Positions 1-5,614 are shown, numbered from the stretch's first letter. The stretch: DNA of 8,102 nt from RGIG1995 sp045645205 (GCA_045645205.1 JAZRIJ010000004.1:1-8102); one strand, 5' to 3'. Numbers and translations are program-made. The notes: generated from the sequence alone by a model not told the origin.

Positions 1-2
1 TT

Positions 3-1085
3 ACTTATTTATTTTTATACTCAGTAAATATGAGCATATCTTCTATTTTAATGTTTGCGTTGGATAAGGCAGAAAACATAACAATCAAAACTGTATTGGG
101 TTTAATTGTAACATCAATAACATTAATTACTTGTATAGTATTTTGTAAAGTTCAATATGATAAAGTTTATTCGACATATAAATTAATTCCATCAAATGTA
201 AAAGGGGCAGTATTTGTATCAATATTTTCAAGTTGTTTTTTAATAGGACTTTTGTCAGAAGCAAATACAGTTGAAAATGTTATAGGTTGGACAACGGGAA
301 CGAGAATATCCTTATTAGTTTTTATTTTGTTTATCGGTGCTGTAATTCCCGTACTTATTTTTACTTCAATAGGCAGTTCTTTAAACTTAAACAAATCGAA
401 AGAATTTGAAAAAAGAATTAATATACAGTCAAAGCACTATAGAGATTTGGCGGTAGCAATACATGAGTTTCGGTTGTTCCGTCATGATTACAAAAATAAC
501 TTTATTACTTTTAGACAGGCGCTTGAAAATAGAGATGTTGATAAAGCATTAGATTATCTACATAAGAATGATGAAGAAATTAATTATATAATTAATGATA
601 AAATTAAATTTGATACAGGCAGCGGTTCTATAGATGCAGTTTTGGTCGTAAAGCAGAGTCAGGCTGAGAAAATAAATGCCAAGATTGAATTTGAAGGCAG
701 CGTTTCTATTGGTGAAGAATATATTTCTACCGGTTTGACTGTGCTTTTAGGTAATGCTTTGGATAATGCAATCGAAGCTTGTGAAAAGATTACAGGCGAG
801 GATACAAAGATAATAAAAGTGTGTTGTGATTGTCGAGGAAGTTATATGTTCTTGAAAATAACCAATCCCGTTGCGGAAGATATAAAGATTAGAAACAATA
901 AAATTCTGCCTACAACGAAAGAAGATAAGAAAAATCACGGAATCGGTATGCAATCTATGCTTGGTGTTGTCAGAAAATATAACGGTACATTAAATATCTC
1001 CTGCGAAAACAAAATGTTTTGCTTGGAAGTTGATTTGGATGTAATGGATTATGATGAAAAAAGGCGAAGCTTGCTTGGTTTATAG
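3..1085 (+). CDS. AgrC-like sensor histidine kinase with GHKL ATPase domain, 5'-truncated by the window edge
   Basis: Membrane sensor kinase of the kind that autophosphorylates on His and signals to a LytTR-type response regulator. The frame is open to the first base and the ATG at 30 has no ribosome binding site, so the true start is probably outside the window. Counting from that ATG, three hydrophobic segments are visible (about residues 22-40, 57-77 and 93-113); AgrC proteins usually have six, which fits a missing N-terminus. A dimerisation/H-box follows (FRLFRHDYKNN, phospho-acceptor His152). The ATPase domain has an N-box (LLGNALDNAIEAC, Asn242 and Asn246) and a G-box (HGIGMQSM, 303-310). 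The usual DxG box is replaced by a NPV segment, as in AgrC/HATPase_c_5 kinases. Family knowledge links such kinases to peptide quorum sensing; the ligand here is unknown. No response regulator or peptide gene is visible, and none follows downstream. Confidence 0.9.
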   Translation, partial: TYLFLYSVNMSISSILMFALDKAENITIKTVLGLIVTSITLITCIVFCKVQYDKVYSTYKLIPSNVKGAVFVSIFSSCFLIGLLSEANTVENVIGWTTGTRISLLVFILFIGAVIPVLIFTSIGSSLNLNKSKEFEKRINIQSKHYRDLAVAIHEFRLFRHDYKNNFITFRQALENRDVDKALDYLHKNDEEINYIINDKIKFDTGSGSIDAVLVVKQSQAEKINAKIEFEGSVSIGEEYISTGLTVLLGNALDNAIEACEKITGEDTKIIKVCCDCRGSYMFLKITNPVAEDIKIRNNKILPTTKEDKKNHGIGMQSMLGVVRKYNGTLNISCENKMFCLEVDLDVMDYDEKRRSLLGL

Positions 1086-1182
1086 TCTGTTTTGTTGAAT
1101 GTTTAACAATGATTTTAAAATAAGATGGTTAACTTTAACATTTTATAAACACATTTACAATATTATTAAGATAAAGTGTGTC

Positions 1183-1188
1183 TATAAT
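1183..1188 (+). promoter_or_regulatory. possible -10 element upstream of plsY
   Basis: A perfect TATAAT hexamer lies 32 bases before the plsY ATG. No convincing -35 hexamer sits 16-18 bases upstream; the nearest, TTTACA at 1154-1159, is 23 bases away. It may be a weak or activator-dependent promoter, or chance in AT-rich DNA. Confidence 0.35.
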
Positions 1189-1220
1189 AGTAGTGTAAAA
1201 AGAAAGTGAGACCATTTCAA

Positions 1221-1832
1221 ATGAATGTAATATATAGTGTTGTTATCGGATATTTGCTTGGCAGTCTCAGTCCGTCTGCTTTGCTTTCAAAAATAAAAAG
1301 GAAAAATTTAAGAGATCACGGGACAGGCAATCTCGGCGCGACCAATACTTTGCTTGTATTGGGAAAATGGTACGGGATCTTTGTTATGTTTTTTGATATA
1401 TTTAAGGCTGTTGTGGCTGTTAAGATTGCGCAAATACTTTTTCCAAGACTGGCTGTTGCAGGTTTGATTGCAGGAGGGTCTGCTGTCGTGGGGCATATAT
1501 ATCCTTTTTACCTGAATTTTAAGGGAGGAAAGGGACTTGCTTCTTTCGGTGGTTTGGTTTTGGGAACATCCCCTTTGATGTTCGTTATTTTGCTTACAAT
1601 TGCTTTGGTGCTTATGTTTATAATAAATTACACCGTTGCCGTACCCATATCGGCGGCTATATTGTTCCCGATATTGTACGGTATAAAAACGGGCGATCTT
1701 GTTGACTTTTTAATAGCACTTTCGGTCAGTGTTCTTATTATAGCTAACCATATACCAAATATACGCCGAGTAAGACGCGGCGATGATGTCAAAATGAGAG
1801 AGTTTGTAAAAGAACGTATTTTCCATAGATAG
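1221..1832 (+). CDS. plsY: acyl-phosphate:glycerol-3-phosphate acyltransferase PlsY
   Basis: Integral membrane enzyme that moves an acyl group from acyl-phosphate (made by PlsX) to the sn-1 position of glycerol-3-phosphate. This gives lysophosphatidate, the first step of phospholipid synthesis. All three PlsY signature regions are present: the N-terminal GSLSPSALLSKI followed by RDHGTGNLGATN, the central GHIYPFYLNFKGGKGLA with the glycine-rich GGKG loop, and the C-terminal NHIPNIRRVRRG. Several hydrophobic helices separate them, and 203 residues is normal for the family. I chose ATG 1221 because AGAAAGTGAG (1201-1210) lies 10 bases before it. A GTG at 1206 would add five residues but has no ribosome binding site and itself lies inside this motif. 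The gene appears monocistronic: plsX is not adjacent, and a strong hairpin follows about 90 bases after the stop. Confidence 0.95.
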   Translation: MNVIYSVVIGYLLGSLSPSALLSKIKRKNLRDHGTGNLGATNTLLVLGKWYGIFVMFFDIFKAVVAVKIAQILFPRLAVAGLIAGGSAVVGHIYPFYLNFKGGKGLASFGGLVLGTSPLMFVILLTIALVLMFIINYTVAVPISAAILFPILYGIKTGDLVDFLIALSVSVLIIANHIPNIRRVRRGDDVKMREFVKERIFHR

Positions 1833-1918
1833 ACTGTGTTATATAAAAGCTGTATAAAAAGTAAGTTTTTTTAATCAAAACAGAATGAACAAAAAGGCAG
1901 GTTCTCATAAAGCTGAAA

Positions 1919-1953
1919 ATACCCCGACACATTTTCAAAGTGTGTCGGGGTAT
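1919..1953. terminator. 13-bp perfect hairpin, probable bidirectional terminator
   Basis: A perfect 13-bp stem (ATACCCCGACACA, 1919-1931, pairing with 1941-1953) encloses a 9-base loop. On the plus strand it is followed only by a broken T-run; on the minus strand ATTTTC follows. It lies between plsY (+) and the transposase gene (-), which converge on it, so termination of both is the likely role. The U-tracts are weak, so efficiency is uncertain. Confidence 0.6.
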
Positions 1954-2051
1954 GTTATTTGCATTACTTTATTACTTATTTCAATTTTTTATAGTCTATA
2001 TAATCTCCTTTTATCGCAAGTTTCGCATTTGTATTACAAACGTATCGGGCA

Positions 2052-2079
2052 AAGCCCATGCCCCTAAGGTTGCGCGTAT
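2052..2079 (-). pseudogene. remnant of a transposase 3' end
   Basis: The minus strand of this segment matches the end of the transposase gene at 2301-2316 and its 3' flank. Codons TAC GCG CAA CCT TAG parallel TAC GCA CAA GAA TAG of the intact copy. The downstream 15-base motif (AAGCCCATGCCCCTA on the plus strand) is identical in both. Only the last five codons survive, so this marks a mobile-element end rather than a gene that could function. Confidence 0.5.
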
Positions 2080-2081
2080 CC

Positions 2082-2195
2082 AAAGGCTCTCCCTTTGGGA
2101 GAGCTCCCGCGATAGCGGGTGAGAGGGGGGTATCATTGCTACCATTTACCCTCTCCGTCGGCTACGCCGCCACCTCTCCCAAAGGGCGAGGCTTT
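2082..2195. repeat. MITE-like imperfect inverted repeat with internal hairpins
   Basis: Two arms of 46 and 47 bases (2082-2127 and 2149-2195) are imperfect reverse complements around a 21-base centre. The outer parts both carry CCCTTTGGGAGAG. Each arm also folds on itself. The left arm has an 8-bp stem with a TTT loop (2086-2104) and CCCGC-GATA-GCGGG (2106-2119). The right arm has a near-palindrome (2173-2191) and CGGC-TAC-GCCG (2159-2169). It is GC-rich against AT-rich surroundings. Repeats of this look are, from memory, dispersed in many Clostridia genomes. Confidence 0.65.
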
Positions 2196-2213
2196 TTAAT
2201 TATCCTCATTATA

Positions 2214-2258
2214 ACACAAATCGGCAGAGAAAACAAGTTCTCTACCGATTTTTTGTGT
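2214..2258. terminator. hairpin with T-run at the right end of the mini-element
   Basis: A stem of about 13 bp with one C-A mismatch (2219-2231 with 2238-2250) is followed on the plus strand by a run of six T; ACACAAA and TTTGTGT extend the stem outward. It has the form of an intrinsic terminator usable on either strand. Its arm (TCGGCAGAGAA) is closely related to that of the hairpin at 2842-2886. Confidence 0.6.
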
Positions 2259-2266
2259 CTGCCATT

Positions 2267-2287
2267 TCTCCGCTAAGAACGCGGAGA
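2267..2287. repeat. small hairpin beyond the transposase stop
   Basis: A 7-bp perfect stem, TCTCCGC / GCGGAGA, encloses a 7-base loop and lies just 3' of the transposase gene on its strand. The corresponding place at the left end of the mini-element also has a short stem (GGGC-AAA-GCCC, 2047-2057). It may belong to the structure of the element's end. Confidence 0.45.
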
Positions 2288-2300
2288 GAAGCCCATGCCC

Positions 2301-2828
2301 CTATTCTTGTGCGTATAATTCGTCATAATACCAACGTATAGGGTTTTTGTATATATATTTTACGATTTCCTCATAGTCCTCCCGTCCTCTGATTATATGC
2401 TCGTAAAATGAGGTCTGAAACAATTTTCCTTCAAATCCGTTCTTTTTACATTCTCTCGTCGTTAACGATTTATACGAACAAACGATATCAGTGATCGTAG
2501 GGCGGGGGCTTGCTCCCGCCGCTTCGCCGTTCAAAATCATAATTACGTGGATATGGTTAGGCATGATTACATATTGGTCAATGGAAAGATGAGAATATCG
2601 GTCTCCAAGCAAGAATAATTGCTTCTCTGCAATCTCTCCGAATGAGGTATATTCTATTTCCTTTGTTTCGGCGGGAGCAAGCCCCCGCCCTACGATGCGA
2701 GATAGCATGCACTGTCTGTTTTGAGTACATATCGTTACAAAATATGCGCCATTAGAGCTATAATCATAATTGTCGAGTCGAGGATGCTTTCTCTTTGGCA
2801 AATTTTTCTCATTATTCACTTTCATCAC
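2301..2828 (-). CDS. Y1 (HUH) transposase, REP-associated tyrosine transposase family
   Basis: A single-strand DNA nickase/transposase of the Y1_Tnp superfamily, 175 residues. The N-terminus (LPKRKHPRLDNYDYSSNGAY, then FVTICTQNR) and the C-terminal EDYEEIVKYIYKNPIRW are typical of RAYT-like members. The metal-binding HUH motif is PNHIHVI (His92, His94). Tyr119 (VCSYKSLTTREC) is the likely nucleophile that attaches covalently to DNA. Nothing catalytic is obviously missing, so the gene may be intact. Two proline/glycine-rich inserts, GRGLAPAE near residue 50 and AAGASPRPT at 103-111, are encoded by the two arms of a perfect inverted repeat shaped like REPs. The first codon is GTG at 2828 with ATG next at 2825. 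No good ribosome binding site precedes either, so expression is probably low. Confidence 0.88.
   Translation of the reverse strand: MMKVNNEKNLPKRKHPRLDNYDYSSNGAYFVTICTQNRQCMLSRIVGRGLAPAETKEIEYTSFGEIAEKQLFLLGDRYSHLSIDQYVIMPNHIHVIMILNGEAAGASPRPTITDIVCSYKSLTTRECKKNGFEGKLFQTSFYEHIIRGREDYEEIVKYIYKNPIRWYYDELYAQE
2494..2521 (+). repeat. REP-like repeat inside the transposase gene, copy 1
   Basis: It contains GTAG (2497-2500) followed by an imperfect palindrome, GGCGGGGGC-TT-GCTCCCGCC, with a G-T wobble. This is the layout of REP elements recognised by RAYT enzymes (GTAG just 5' of a hairpin). It is the exact reverse complement of 2669-2696 over 28 bases. On the coding strand it contributes residues around 103-111 of the transposase. 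Confidence 0.75.
2669..2696 (-). repeat. REP-like repeat inside the transposase gene, copy 2 (inverted)
   Basis: A perfect 28-base reverse complement of the copy at 2494-2521, so the two form an inverted pair 147 bases apart, like a BIME. On the minus strand it reads GTAG plus the same hairpin. It encodes residues around 45-54 of the transposase (GRGLAPAE). Both copies keep the reading frame open. Confidence 0.75.
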
Positions 2829-2841
2829 CTACATCATTATA

Positions 2842-2886
2842 TTACAAAATCGGCAGAAAGAAAAGTTATTCTGCCGAAATTTGTAA
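2842..2886 (-). terminator. hairpin between mscS and the transposase, probable mscS terminator
   Basis: A stem CGGCAGAA (2851-2858) pairs with TTCTGCCG (2869-2876), extended outward by TTACAAA / TTTGTAA with a small bulge. Read on the minus strand, the direction of mscS, it is followed by ATTTTG. It lies about 40 bases after the mscS stop, so mscS termination is likely. Sequence and shape are related to 2214-2258, so it may also be part of the transposable element's end. Confidence 0.6.
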
Positions 2887-2928
2887 ACATCCTTATGAGA
2901 AGAAGCCAAATGCCGCTTTTTTATTGTT

Positions 2929-3744
2929 TTACTTATCCAGATGAACGTCGATCTGCTGATAGGGAATAACGATGTTGTTTTTGTCAAATTCTTTTTTTAT
3001 GCTTTCCGTAAGGTCAAATTTCAGATCCCAGAAATTTTCGCTGTTGCACCATACTCGGAGTGTAAAATCAAGCGAGCTTTGACCGTGATTTGTGAGCCGC
3101 GCAAACGGAGCAGGCTCTTTCAGTGAAAACTTATGTTCAATTGCTTTGTTAAGCAGAATTTCTTTAACCTTTTCAATATCCGAATCATATGAAACAGAAA
3201 AGGTTATATCAACACGTCTTGTATTTTCTGCAGAATAGTTTGTAACAGACGAGTTCATCAATGTGCCGTTTGGAATAGTTATATGCTTGTTGTCAACGGT
3301 TTGAAGAACTGTATAGAAAATGCTGATGTCATGAACAGTTCCCGACAGTCCTGATGACTCAATGTAGTCTCCCACTTTAAAAGGACGGAAAATAAGTATC
3401 ATAATACCGCCGGCAAAGTTGCTGAATGCGCCTTGAAGTGCAAGGCCTATCGCTACGCCTGCCGTACCGAGCAGCGCAACAAAGGAGGTTGCGGGAATAC
3501 CGATAATAAGCGCGGCTGATATAACCACCGTAACGTTTAATGTAATTAAAATCAGATTGTTTAAAAAAGAACGTACGCTTGCATCGGATTTTTGCATAGC
3601 TTTTGAATTAATAATTTTTTTGGTTATATATTTTGCGAGTTTAAGTCCTATTCCGAGAACCACAAGGGCAAGGACAAGCTTTATACCTGCATCAACGCAA
3701 AATTCAGCAATGCTTTTCAGTATGTTTTCAATAGTTTCATTCAT
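2929..3744 (-). CDS. mscS: MscS-family small-conductance mechanosensitive channel
   Basis: Homoheptameric membrane channel that opens under membrane tension and releases solutes during hypo-osmotic shock. The protein has 271 residues, close to E. coli MscS (286). Hydrophobic segments lie at about 18-38 and 62-84. The pore helix region has the family pattern (GTAGVAIGLALQGAFSNF, then AGGIMILIFRPFKVGDYIE, 93-129). The beta domain shows the ITIPNGTLMNSSVTNYS signature (156-171), and an alpha/beta domain ends in IPYQQIDVHL. The start at 3744 is firm: AAAGGAGA lies 8 bases upstream, behind a strong sigma-A-type promoter. It is transcribed in the same direction as spoVAD-spoVAE but separated from it by a terminator and its own promoter, so it is not part of that operon. 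The conductance subtype cannot be told. Confidence 0.95.
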   Translation of the reverse strand: MNETIENILKSIAEFCVDAGIKLVLALVVLGIGLKLAKYITKKIINSKAMQKSDASVRSFLNNLILITLNVTVVISAALIIGIPATSFVALLGTAGVAIGLALQGAFSNFAGGIMILIFRPFKVGDYIESSGLSGTVHDISIFYTVLQTVDNKHITIPNGTLMNSSVTNYSAENTRRVDITFSVSYDSDIEKVKEILLNKAIEHKFSLKEPAPFARLTNHGQSSLDFTLRVWCNSENFWDLKFDLTESIKKEFDKNNIVIPYQQIDVHLDK

Positions 3745-3752
3745 TTAATTTT

Positions 3753-3760
3753 TCTCCTTT
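3753..3760 (-). promoter_or_regulatory. ribosome binding site of mscS
   Basis: AAAGGAGA on the minus strand with 8 bases to the ATG, near-ideal for Firmicutes. It fixes the start at 3744. Confidence 0.85.
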
Positions 3761-3774
3761 CAATTTATGTTAAT

Positions 3775-3803
3775 ATAATAATATTATTTAATGTAAATGT
3801 CAA
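3775..3803 (-). promoter_or_regulatory. sigma-A-type promoter of mscS
   Basis: On the minus strand a perfect -35 TTGACA (3803-3798) is followed by a 17-base spacer and a -10 TATTAT (3780-3775). The predicted transcript starts near 3768, giving a leader of about 24 bases that holds the ribosome binding site. This implies vegetative expression independent of the upstream sporulation operon. Confidence 0.8.
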
Positions 3804-3876
3804 GTTGAAGCAGACAATAGATAAGTAAAAAATAATAGTTTTTTCTAAAAAATAATATAGATATAAAACGGCAGAC

Positions 3877-3924
3877 AAAAAACCGCCGTGTTATCCTTTT
3901 GCAAAAATAAAAGGAGCGCGGCGG
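3877..3924 (-). terminator. intrinsic terminator of spoVAD-spoVAE
   Basis: On the minus strand an outer stem CCGCCG (3924-3919) / CGGCGG (3888-3883) encloses an inner stem TCCTTTT / AAAAGGA (3915-3909 with 3900-3894). Six T (3882-3877) follow directly. It is about 40 bases after the spoVAE stop and separates the sporulation operon from mscS. Confidence 0.85.
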
Positions 3925-3963
3925 GTAAATGCTGTTTATAAAAAATATTGGGGGAAATTATTT

Positions 3964-4317
3964 TTATTTCGGATGTCCTTTGAATATAAGCGATGCCAGA
4001 TAACCAAAGAGCATAGCGGCAGTAATACCTCCTGCAGTTCCGGTCAGACCTCCTGTAAGGATACCTATTGGACCTTGTTCGGAAATAGCTTTTTCTATAC
4101 CTTTTGCTAACGAATAGCCGAAGCCGGTCAAGGGGGTAGTTGCTCCGCACCCTGCAAACTTAACCAGAGGTCCGTAAAGCCCTATTGCTGTAAGCACAAC
4201 TCCCGCAACAACATAAGCTACAAGTATACGCGCAGGGTTGAGCTTGGTTTTATCAATAAGGATTTGAGCGACCACGCAAAGCAGACCGCCTACAATAAAT
4301 GCTTTTATATATTCCAT
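3964..4317 (-). CDS. spoVAE: stage V sporulation protein AE (SpoVAE, AEb type)
   Basis: Small integral membrane protein of the SpoVA channel, which takes dipicolinic acid with calcium into the forespore and releases it at germination. At 117 residues it matches SpoVAEb of Bacillus (about 116). The helices are near residues 5-22, 30-53 and 85-112. The family sequence is clear: the MEYIKAF start, LNPARILV, the conserved GCGATTPLTGFGYSLAKG (57-72), and a glycine-rich last helix (GILTGGLTGTAGGITAA). The frame is open upstream to 4446, but ATG 4317 is the start because AAAGGAGA (4334-4327) precedes it by 9 bases and the extension has no family resemblance. The spoVAD stop is only 2 bases upstream and the ribosome binding site lies inside spoVAD, so translation is probably coupled. 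Confidence 0.95.
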   Translation of the reverse strand: MEYIKAFIVGGLLCVVAQILIDKTKLNPARILVAYVVAGVVLTAIGLYGPLVKFAGCGATTPLTGFGYSLAKGIEKAISEQGPIGILTGGLTGTAGGITAAMLFGYLASLIFKGHPK

Positions 4318-4319
4318 AG

Positions 4320-5321
4320 TTATTTTTCTCCTTTTATGTGAAGCAAATGCGCAATTCCCGGAATAGACAGCCCTTGCTGAACGCTTGAGGGACTCATAAG
4401 CGCTCCCGTTCCTATAAACAGAACATCTTTTAATCGTCCCGAACACAGCTCGTTATATATATGAGATGCAAAGACCACAGCCGAGCATCCGCAACCAGAG
4501 CCGCCTGCGTGCATATCCTGCTTGTTCAGATCATATATGATAAGTCCGCAGTCATTGTATGTCTTTCCCATATCAAATCCGTTTTCAAACATAAATTCTT
4601 TGACTATTCTGTGTCCCTCGTAACCTAAATCGCCTGTTACAATAAGGTCATAGTCGGAAGGCTTTGTTTTGCTCTCGGTAAAATAACGTGTAAGCGTATT
4701 TACAGCAGACGGCGCCATTGCCGCTCCCATATTGTTAATATCCGTTATACCTTTATCAACTGTTTTTCCGGGCATTACATCACAAATAACAGGGCCTTTA
4801 CCTTGGTTTGAAACGATATAAGCCCCCGAACCTGTTACAGTCCATTGAGATGTGGGGGTATGTTGTCCGCCGTATTCAAGAGGATAACGAAACTGTCTTT
4901 CTGCAGAACAGTTATGTGATGAGGTGACAGCTACCGTTTTTTCAAATACACCGCAACCTACAGTTAATGCTGAGAGCATAAGACTTTCTGCGGCAGTCGA
5001 ACAAGCGCCGTAAAGACCAAAAAACGGAATATCAAAGTCAAGCAAGCCATAGTTTGAGCTGACACACTGATTTGTCAGGTCTCCTGCAAACATGGCATCA
5101 ATATCACAGTCGGTAAGGCCTGCTTTTTTCAAAACATTTTTTACGGCAAGTCTTTGCATTTCGCTTTCGCTTTTTTCCCAGGTGTCCTGTTCAAACTTGT
5201 CCGTTTGGTCAACAATATCAAATTTACCAGATAGAGGACCTTCGTTTTCTCTTTTTCCAACCACCGAGCAGGTGGCAATAATTTTCGGAGGATTTTCAAA
5301 TTTTATTATAGAATTTTTCAT
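4320..5321 (-). CDS. spoVAD: stage V sporulation protein AD (SpoVAD)
   Basis: Soluble, membrane-associated SpoVA subunit with a thiolase-like fold that binds dipicolinic acid. It helps move calcium-dipicolinate into the forespore and out at germination. At 333 residues it is full length. Family segments include MFAGDLTNQCVSSN (77-90), the thiolase-like elbow FFGLYGACSTAAESL with Cys107 (100-114), HNCSAERQFRYPLEYGGQ (136-153), TGDLGYEGHRIV (229-240), the HAGGSGCGCSA loop (271-281), and GTGALMSP near the C-terminus. From memory, the equivalent Cys (C110) and a nearby Asp were tested for dipicolinate binding in B. subtilis. The start is supported by AAGG 7 bases upstream. It is the first gene of a two-gene operon with spoVAE, driven by a sigma-G-like promoter. 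spoVAC, its usual upstream partner, is absent here. Confidence 0.96.
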   Translation of the reverse strand: MKNSIIKFENPPKIIATCSVVGKRENEGPLSGKFDIVDQTDKFEQDTWEKSESEMQRLAVKNVLKKAGLTDCDIDAMFAGDLTNQCVSSNYGLLDFDIPFFGLYGACSTAAESLMLSALTVGCGVFEKTVAVTSSHNCSAERQFRYPLEYGGQHTPTSQWTVTGSGAYIVSNQGKGPVICDVMPGKTVDKGITDINNMGAAMAPSAVNTLTRYFTESKTKPSDYDLIVTGDLGYEGHRIVKEFMFENGFDMGKTYNDCGLIIYDLNKQDMHAGGSGCGCSAVVFASHIYNELCSGRLKDVLFIGTGALMSPSSVQQGLSIPGIAHLLHIKGEK

Positions 5322-5357
5322 GTACTCACCTTAAGTTTGAAAAAATATTGGTGCAAT

Positions 5358-5386
5358 TAGTATGTTCGGCTGTATGCGAATTATAC
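5358..5386 (-). promoter_or_regulatory. sigma-G-type (forespore) promoter of spoVAD-spoVAE
   Basis: On the minus strand GTATA (5386-5382) matches the sigma-G -35 pattern GHATR. A 17-base spacer leads to CATACTA (5364-5358), a full match to the -10 pattern CATNHTA. The expected transcript start is near 5350, leaving a leader of about 30 bases before the spoVAD ATG. It agrees with the known sigma-G control of spoVA operons. Sigma-F and sigma-G sites overlap in sequence, so some sigma-F use is possible. Confidence 0.75.
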
Positions 5387-5614
5387 TTTTTTAGGATAAT
5401 ATCATTAAAAAATTATATTTTGTGGTAAAAAGTTTTATATATCATGTGATAGGGCGCTTATGAATTTGGCAAAAAGTTTTGCGCAGACAAATACCGACAT
5501 ACTGTAGGTAAATATTTTTGTATATTTTTACTAATTTTTAGTGTTTTTGACATGTTTTGCGGTGGCTTTTTTGTTGCAATATTAATAAACTTTATAAAAA
5601 TCATCGAAACCCTC

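Larger units (their letters stand above)
2052..2258. mobile_element. putative non-autonomous mini-element sharing both ends with the adjacent RAYT element
   Basis: The left end, 2052-2079, matches 2289-2316 at 24 of 28 positions, and the latter covers the last codons of the transposase gene. Read on the minus strand the left end would encode Tyr-Ala-Gln-Pro-stop, against Tyr-Ala-Gln-Glu-stop in the intact gene. The right end, from TCATTATA at 2206 through the CGGCAGA hairpin, resembles the segment just upstream of the transposase (2834-2886). Between these ends lies a long inverted repeat in place of the transposase. I infer a deletion derivative or MITE mobilised in trans. The exact boundaries are not defined, and the right-end similarity could instead reflect a common terminator type in this genome. 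Confidence 0.5.
1833..2300. other. intergenic repeat island without host genes
   Basis: These 468 bases hold no convincing gene. They contain the symmetric hairpin at 1919-1953, an AT-rich stretch without clear signals (1954-2040), a copy of the transposase 3' end (2052-2079), a MITE-like inverted repeat (2082-2195), a hairpin with a T-run (2214-2258) and a small hairpin (2267-2287). Short open frames here read through the palindromes and have no ribosome binding sites. Confidence 0.8.
2266..2886 (-). mobile_element. REP-associated (RAYT-type) single-gene transposable element
   Basis: It consists of one Y1 transposase gene between a small hairpin on its 3' side (2267-2287) and a larger hairpin on its 5' side (2842-2886). 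No long terminal inverted repeats and no second gene (TnpB) are present, as expected for RAYT and minimal IS200-like elements. It sits between convergently transcribed plsY and mscS, in intergenic DNA where insertion does little harm. The extent given covers the transposase plus both hairpins; the real cleavage sites cannot be set from one copy. Confidence 0.55.

Noticed and set aside
1206..1220. GTG start at 1206 for plsY
   Set aside because: No ribosome binding site precedes it, and the purine-rich motif that would serve ATG 1221 overlaps it.
1885..2276. Three overlapping small plus-strand ORFs in the repeat island
   Set aside because: They run through hairpins and inverted repeats, lack ribosome binding sites, and their residues just reflect the repeat sequence.
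2052..2316. CRISPR-like array
   Set aside because: Only two similar direct repeats more than 200 bases apart, with palindromes between them; no regular spacing and no cas genes.
3845..4150. Alternative minus-strand frame overlapping spoVAE and its terminator
   Set aside because: An Arg/Tyr-rich out-of-frame translation of spoVAE that runs through the terminator hairpin.
4318..4446. N-terminal extension of spoVAE to 4446
   Set aside because: The extension overlaps spoVAD, has no family resemblance, and the ATG at 4317 has an ideal ribosome binding site and gives the normal family length.
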